Origin: Blasia pusilla
Taxonomy: Eukaryota; Marchantiophyta; Marchantiopsida; Blasiales
DNA: 64,000 nucleotides
Assembly (NCBI GenBank): GCA_050084515.1
Contig: CM114271.1
Coordinates: 13,826,001 to 13,890,000, forward strand
Direction of reading: 5' to 3'
The notes under the pieces are model-generated. The model saw only the letters and a list, made by a program, of their open reading frames with translations, did no database searches and was not told where the DNA came from. Shown here piece after piece: positions 58,001-64,000 of the stretch. Numbering within the stretch: the stretch's first letter is position 1; each line of letters starts with the position of its first letter. A program made the translations under genes and the position numbers.

Positions 58001-60188
58001 CAAGCCTTCAAAGGATGGATGACTGAGTCTGGGTGGCCTCTGGCCACAATCCTTACAATTATGATACTGCTCTACCTACCAACCCATGATTATCCCAAAT
58101 AAGCCCATCATTATCACGCAACAAACACCAGAGTCATGGATGAATGCCATCCACCCGCACTTAACTTTGGGAGACACAATGGAGGACTACAACTCTGGAA
58201 CCATTAGGTTGAGTTCCTAGTAGCATCCGGGAAACAACCTTTCAGGATCCTTTGTAGGGTTTAGGGAGGCAAAAACATCTCAATCCTCTCTCCCGCTCTA
58301 GAGGATGTGATTGACGATGATCCTGATTCCCTGCAGTCCTTTTGGTGTTGTAAACAAAGTGGTTCTATAATTGCAAAGAATGGCTCAAGTGAAGCATGCC
58401 AACTGCATACCAACTAGCAAAGAGTTGTTAGAATAGTTGCACAATGCCTATATGTACACCAGATGGAATACTCATGAGTGTTGGGAGTGACTGAAGAGAG
58501 CACAAGGGGAAAAATATGAGAAGACTCCACATCTTCATGAATGCTGAAAGATGCGAATCTCCTACCTCTGGAGACTGTCCAACCCTTACGTCCACTGAAC
58601 AATGTTTGGGGGCAGAAAATTCAGTGACGCCCCTGGGTTGCAAGGAGGTTTAGCTCATGGAATGGGACTCTTAGAGAAGAATTCTGCACCGCAGGCGCAA
58701 AAAGTCCCACACTGGCCAGATTCATATGTTGCTCGTCAGTGTTATGGTGTAATTCAGGGTAGTTTTCATTCACTAAAAGCGACCACAGACAAGTGTAGAT
58801 AAAGAAATTCAGAGGAAGTAGACAACAAAGAACAGCTAACTTGTGGACATGATAAAGGACTTCCTTGAAATCTTCCTGGGAAGTCTGGGCATGAGTAGGA
58901 GTGGTTTCTGGCTTCGTAGGAACCAGATTCAAATAACTAAGCTTTTCTACACTGTTTTGCGGCTACGTGAGTACAATATCAAGAAAATGTGGGTTCTGAC
59001 AAAAGCTCTTCTATCACTTGCAATCATATATGATCTTTACTACCTACCTACATACTTACATGCATGCATACATACACATCTAGGTACTGCAAATTTTTTA
59101 CTCTCAGATGGGTGGCCCTTTTGGTCGACAGGGACAAAAGGACATTTCATTCGTTCTTAGGAATCCTATCTAAATGTTGGTCTACACATTCATGGCAGAG
59201 TTCCCAAATTTTGAAAGATTACCTCGTCTAAGAACTGTTCCTAATAAGGGTTTACTGTGACTGCAGTGGAAGTGGCCCTGCATATATTTATATAGCGATT
59301 GAGGCTCTGGCGGATGGTGGAGTTGCTGCAGGGCTTCCTAGGAATGTTGCTCTTTCTCTGGCTACTCAGACGGTAATAATATGTCTTCAGCTGAAGTGAA
59401 AGGGATGACTTCGCTTGCAAGTTTGGAGGGTAACTCACATACCTGATGGTATGTGAGTTCAGTTTCTGGAACTTACTTCATAGCTGAACAGTGTTAGTTA
59501 TGTCAAATGTTGTCTAATTAGGTCATGACATGACAGTTGTATCCAAGGCCCATAGATGAGAATTTGCAATCTGACTTTGGTGGTTAGACACTACTGTGAT
59601 GAATATTTTCACTGATGCTGCTGATGGTTTTAACATTTGTAAAGTGCATAGTAATACTGGTATACAGTGTGATATGGGGCCTGGTAAGTGTGGTGGCATG
59701 ATCATGTCTGACACTCTGGATTTCGGTCTGCAGGTTCTGGGATCGGCCAAAATGGTGAATGACACAAGAAAGCATCCTGGACAGCTGAAAGATGATGTGG
59801 CGTCGCCTGGAGGTCAGTGTATCTACCACACGTGGATGTTACGAATCATTTATTTATTTAATTGTGAATTGCTTGTGTAGCAATAGTGGTTTCCGAATGC
59901 CTCTTGTGGCCATGAATCATCCCTAGTAGAAGAAAGCCAACGAAGAGTTACAGGTAACTAGTACAAGTCTGACCTGAGTCTTCCAACAAAGTGCTCCTCA
60001 CATTTCCCATAAATTTAAACTGATGCTTTCACCACGTATTTATGTCCTTGCATAATTTCTGAAACATCATGTGCTCTGCAGGCACAACCATTGCAGGTAT
60101 CCATGAACTGGAAAAAGCTGGATTTCGGGTAGCACTGATGAATGCAGTATTGGCTGCATCTAAGCGTGCGGAAGAGTTGTCAGGCTAA
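55058..60188 (+). CDS. P5CR: Pyrroline-5-carboxylate reductase
   Basis: Eight coding exons can be joined: 55136-55327, 56457-56505, 56793-56884, 57139-57211, 57728-57848, 59267-59372, 59734-59812 and 60082-60188. They total 819 nt and 272 aa. The enzyme reduces pyrroline-5-carboxylate to proline with NAD(P)H, the last step of proline synthesis. Seen: [17 protein letters not shown] (Rossmann dinucleotide motif), [53 protein letters not shown], and the signature with [19 protein letters not shown]. All introns are GT-AG. The ATG at 55136 gives the usual cytosolic length. An in-frame ATG at 55058 would add 26 residues ([16 protein letters not shown]...), basic and hydroxylated, which could be an organelle-targeting sequence. 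Confidence 0.96.
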
Positions 60189-60270
60189 TCTAGATATTGA
60201 CTGAACAAGGCAGTGCAATAGATGGAGATACTGGTAGCCCAAATTGATACTAGGAAATTCAAATCTCAAT

Positions 60271-60324
60271 CTTCCATTGAAAAAAATCATCAGGGCAAAA
60301 GCTGATGATTTTATTTCAATGAAG
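60271..60324 (+). repeat. Hairpin just after the P5CR stop codon
   Basis: The arms 60271-60293 and 60302-60324 pair over 23 bp with two mismatches and an 8-nt loop. It lies 83 nt after the TAA, probably in the 3' UTR, so the mRNA may carry this stem. Confidence 0.8.
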
Positions 60325-60951
60325 GTTTGCTCTGAAGAGTCATCACTGGGAGCTTCAGTTTACTAAGGCATCCCATACTTTTTAGTCAGCCATTATTTTA
60401 ATATTTTTGTTCAAAATACCCTGAACATTAAATTAAACAGGTTTTCTCCGTCAGGTCTCTGGGACACCCTTTCCCTCGCCTAAACAACTTGAAGATATGT
60501 TCATGTTGTGGATTATTTTTAGTGCACTCCACAGCACTCGTGTGGGGGTGAAGCCTGGGCCATGAACCAACGTGATCTTGAAAGCAGGGAACAGAGGTCC
60601 ACCCGTTTACCAAGAACTGTCATGAAAATCAACATCATTGGGATTGCTGAACTTTCGAACCCAGGATTTGTGGGTAGCACACACTTCTTCAGAGGTCAAA
60701 CCAACCGAAGAACTTTTTTGTTCTGTAAGATGGTCTTGCGGAGAGAGTTGCTTAATTGTTTTTTAATTATTGGCTGCAACAGTATATTTTCTGTAGGCTA
60801 TCAGCTAGCGTATAATACTTTTCATAGAGAAATATTAGTTGGGAACTCCTATCGTGGTAAAGACTGCAAGTATGCTAAAGAAACATAGTACACATCCCAT
60901 GAAGAAAGAAAAGAGTTCCCATCATTCGCATGTGTGATATAGATGACGTAA

Positions 60952-61580
60952 TTGTTAGAATTTCACATGAAATTGTCTGCTGTTTTCTTTCTGTTTTACA
61001 ACTATGGTTAGCTCTGTTAACTATGATTGGAAGCTTACCATGGTTACAAGTCTCAGTCAGTTTACTTGTTACCTCTTAAACTATTCTTGTTAGTTTTGGT
61101 TATGTTAAATTGTGCATATGGTGTGTTGGTTTGATGTGTTGGCCTGCTCTTGTTGTGTTGTCCTGCTCTTAATGTGTTGGCATATTCTTGGTGTGCTGGC
61201 ATGTTCCTGTTGTGTTGGTCATTCCACTTTGCCTTACCATGCAATGGTCCCTTCTATTGGTCTCTTCTAGGAAACTATATAACTCCCTCTCTCTTCTCTA
61301 CTTCTTTGATTCACTTGTACTCCTGCCTAAGGTTGTGTGTTTTGAGATTAGCTTCTATATACTTGAACCTTTGCTCGTACCTTGATCAACTAAGAAGGAA
61401 TGTGTATTGGTGTGGAGAATGCTCCAAGAACCAATTTAGCACACACTCTTGCATCTTGGTTTCAACCACCTCTCTTCAGGTCTTGTGTATTCTATTAAGG
61501 TGTTGCTTTGCCAAGCACCAACTTCTCAATAAAAGTTGCAGACTAGTTCTGCATGCAATCCATTTCAGATTTGTTCTTTC
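60952..61580 (+). repeat. Possible solo LTR with internal minisatellite
   Basis: The stretch starts TGTTAGAATTTCACATG, a copia-like LTR start, and has a TATATAA box at 61276. No TSD could be assigned and the right end is a guess. Confidence 0.3.
61122..61220 (+). repeat. 19-bp minisatellite
   Basis: About five imperfect units of TGTGTTGGCCTGCTCTTGT in tandem. Confidence 0.8.
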
Positions 61581-61589
61581 AGGTTTGTA

Positions 61590-62430
61590 AGTGATTACCC
61601 TCATGTACATGGTTCAAAGGAAGATCTTGTCGGGATCTATTATCTTTCTGTGCTTTTAAAGTTTTAAAAATAAGATCATAGAGAAGTAGAATTATGATTT
61701 CAATAGTAATTAACTACAAACAAGGAGAACATCCAGTTGAATGTCTAAGAACTATAATCGGAGAAGACTAATATAGATGATCTCCAGTTTTTTGATGAAA
61801 TTGCGCCACACGCCTTTGCATGTGGATTCTATTTCATGGATGTCTCTTCAAATAAGTGCCAGATGAACACCATTACTTGGGTAGGCAACTGCAAATTATA
61901 AGGCTTGAATTGGTGATGATCTTGATTGGCTACATGGTGATATCAGCCCATTTTTTTGAAATAAGGTTTGGTCCCATGATTAGAGGCTGGTGGAGTAAAC
62001 ATGTAGAGACCTCGAATGGATACCATGGATGTGTTTAAGGACAAGTAAACATATGATATTAGAGATGGTGAAAATCAATTAAGAATGTACTACCACACAC
62101 AACGATTGGAAGGGGGAGAGATCAATGGAAAGACCCAACCCATCACAAAAGAGAAATTTTGAATGCTAGACCCACCTTACAAGCTTCACCAACAAAATCT
62201 CACATCCCAATCCATTTTGTAGGTATATAATCTCTCGGTGGAGTTTCCCATGTTAGTTTCAAGAATTACTTGTGCATATGATTTTTGAATGTGAATAGCA
62301 TAAATACTATTAAATATGTGTTTTTTACTACCCTAAAAGTAGAATTTTTTTACCACATGCACAAAGTGTACACATAATCTGCGCTCTAAATAATGAGAGC
62401 ATCTATACTATTCATCGAAAGTGCACATCC
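61590..62430. other. No gene recognised
   Basis: No domain, LTR boundary or RNA gene was seen in either strand. The frame 61856-62038 is anonymous. Confidence 0.45.
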
Positions 62431-62439
62431 CATTAAGAG

Positions 62440-62910
62440 ACAAAATTTTCAACACATTAACAAATTTATTTTGTCTCATCCTTGCATTTGAAAGGAAAGT
62501 TAGGGAGAGAGAGAGGGCAAATAGTAGATCATTAAAACGGGTTGTCGACTACTCTAAATAATTAATTTGATTACGACTCCAAATAATTAATCCATGCATA
62601 TCACATACTCTTAACAATAAGTATCAAAAACTCATTTCACTAGTGGATAATATGGGCACAATGTGTAAAAATTGTAACGTCTAGCCCATAATTTTCTATA
62701 TTATTAATCCAAAGTGTGTATACCACTAATGAAAAAATTATCCATCCATTAGCAAATTTAGTTTCTCTCACCCTTGCATTTGAAAGGAAAGTTAGGTGGG
62801 GGGCAACTAGTAGACAATTAAAAATGGGTTGTCCACTACCCCATAATTCAGCTACCACTCCAAGAACTACTTTGTGCATAGCATAAACCCCTAGCAATCA
62901 AAAGCCATAA
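62440..62910 (+). repeat. Tandem pair of diverged units of about 300 bp
   Basis: The block around CCTTGCATTTGAAAGGAAAG (62482) recurs near 62774, with matching flanks (AACGGGTTGTCGACTACT against AATGGGTTGTCCACTACC). The second unit is diverged. No coding sequence is seen. Confidence 0.7.
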
Positions 62911-63109
62911 CAATCTAAGGGCAAGCTTTGATTTCCCTTGAGGGTCAAGGAGAGTTAAGGCCCCTCATGTGTGGAGGCCCCTAATGGAAGCCGGATAGAA
63001 GCCTTGCGTTTAGGAGAGATAGGAATAGAGGACTCAAAAGTTGTGGACAGGTCACAGAACGGTTGGGATAAGCCATGGGAAGTAGTACATGTGCCAAAGC
63101 CGTAGATTT

Positions 63110-63518
63110 GTTACTTTCGGTTGTGTGGTTCAAACAGTGAGGTAGGAGGGCAAGGTATATGGTAAGCGAGAATCAAAGCAAGGTATGGGGTAGGCAAGGT
63201 GTATGGTAATCGCAATGTATGACGAAACATGAGGGTTTCGCAAGTCGCGAGTGAGGTTTTTGCGAGTGCAGATTGAGCAACGACTGAGCATTGAGGAAAG
63301 ATCAAGCATCAAGGCACGATCAAGTGCAATCAAAGAAGGCAAGATGGAGGGGGATTTGTCGTTTGTGGGTGAGACTTTTGCAAGTCATGAGGCTTCTACC
63401 TTTGCGGCTCAAAAGAGTAGTGATCAAGCTATATTTCAAAGGTGCGCCTGGACGATCAGCAGAGGCAAGGTGGAGGGGGGATTTACCAATATTTTAAGTG
63501 AGGAGCGGCGGTCACCCA
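63110..63518 (+). other. Anonymous open frame before the terminal LTR
   Basis: A frame from about 63251 encodes VQIEQRLSIEERSSIKARSS and two related segments (KMEGDLSFVG and KVEGGFTNIL). It is cut by the LTR start at 63519. Upstream 63130-63220 has repeated GGCAAGGTATATGGTAA-like words. It is not recognised. Confidence 0.35.
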
Positions 63519-64000
63519 ATGTCGTGCGCCTACTCTCCTCGAACGTCAATCTGAGTGTTGCGGAAGTGTATGTAAAGTAGGACACGCTTTCATCGCCAAC
63601 CTGCACCTAAACGCACTTCACGTTAGTCTGGCTTTGGGTCAAGCAGCCTTCCAATCCACCGAGTCCTCGACTCGGCACCTCATCCAGCTCAACCTTCCCT
63701 CATTCCTAGGTTCCCAACACAGGCAAGTCTTCCGAGACTTTGGACACAGTTTTTGGTTAGTCCAGCACCTAAATATAGGCAGACGTCATTTTAGGTGCTG
63801 GACTAACCAAAAATTGTGTCCGCCCGCCTAGCGGTCCAAATTGTCCAACGGACCTTGCATGAGTCCCCAACCAAAACTCAAAATTATAAGTCGCGAGTTG
63901 GAATCCAATAGGGACCTCCGAAATCCACTCTGTTGGACTTGGTTCGGGTTTCGAATCCCAATGCCAAACTCCCAATCCGTTCCGTGCCCTTGAGTCGCAC
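63519..64000 (-). mobile_element. LTR of the TR-GAG family, incomplete at the window end
   Basis: On the minus strand it ends GATTGACGTTCGAGGAGAGT and GGCGCACGACA, like the LTRs at 1431-2432 and 36725-38986. It runs off the window. No primer-binding site lies next to its end, so it is probably solo. It contains a long palindrome (63742-63821) absent from the other copies. Confidence 0.88.
63742..63821. repeat. 32-bp inverted repeat in the LTR
   Basis: The arms 63742-63773 and 63790-63821 are complementary apart from one G:T position, with a 16-bp spacer. The homologous site of the other LTRs has only one arm, so it arose by local inverted duplication. Confidence 0.9.

Noticed and set aside
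59432-59459. 12-bp hairpin in a P5CR intron
   Set aside because: It is short, inside an intron, and such palindromes are expected by chance in a window of this size.
55058-60188. P5CR as a processed pseudogene
   Set aside because: Eight exons with proper splice sites and an unbroken frame argue for a working gene.
60600-60700. Possible tRNA gene from a TTCGAACCC word
   Set aside because: No matching acceptor, D and anticodon arms could be laid out around it.

Overview
The window is plant nuclear DNA. It holds two intact, intron-containing housekeeping genes set in a thick bed of degenerate retrotransposons. Plant origin is shown by GT-AG introns, LTR elements primed by initiator tRNA-Met (TGGTATCAGAGC sites), a Helitron, and plant-like EMC8/9 and P5CR proteins. 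The species cannot be named. A DNMT3-like gene inside a retroelement fits a bryophyte, lycophyte, fern or gymnosperm better than a flowering plant, but this is inference.

Layout. 1.1-6.0 kb: two opposed Ty3/gypsy fragments and a solo LTR. 6.8-10.1 kb: an EMC8/9 gene (five coding exons, + strand). 12.2-14.6 kb: two 5'-truncated non-LTR copies and a gypsy integrase/PHD remnant. 14.6-29.1 kb: mostly unrecognised DNA with microsatellites, a LINE zinc-finger fragment and a miRNA-precursor-like foldback. 29.2-34 kb: a third non-LTR copy and a decayed gypsy element whose protease segment is duplicated in inverted orientation. 34.9-51.9 kb: a Helitron helicase split by a 14.5-kb nest of insertions. 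52-54.9 kb: unrecognised, AT-rich DNA. 55.1-60.2 kb: a P5CR gene (eight exons, + strand). 60.2-64 kb: small repeats and an incomplete LTR.

The nest resolves to the base from target-site duplications (TSDs). A gag-only element (TR-GAG type, about 3.4 kb after subtraction, TSD CATAT) entered the Helitron. A solo LTR (TSD ACGC) entered its 5' LTR. A gypsy element of 9,871 bp (TSD AAGG) entered its 3' LTR, and a second solo LTR of the same family as the first (TSD CCGT) entered that element.

The main discovery candidate is that inner gypsy element (41310-51180, minus strand). Between gag and reverse transcriptase it carries a DNMT3-like C5-cytosine DNA methyltransferase in canonical motif order, and after its integrase it carries a C4HC3 PHD finger. 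Its 5' leader holds an antisense 5S-rRNA-like sequence. Its ends follow an A1 ... B1-A2-B2 plan that resembles the split direct repeats of DIRS/Ngaro-type elements, although it encodes an ordinary DDE integrase. A mobile element with both a DNA-methylation writer and a putative histone-tail reader would be a self-encoded chromatin-modifying system. The copy here is broken by stops, frameshifts and a deletion.
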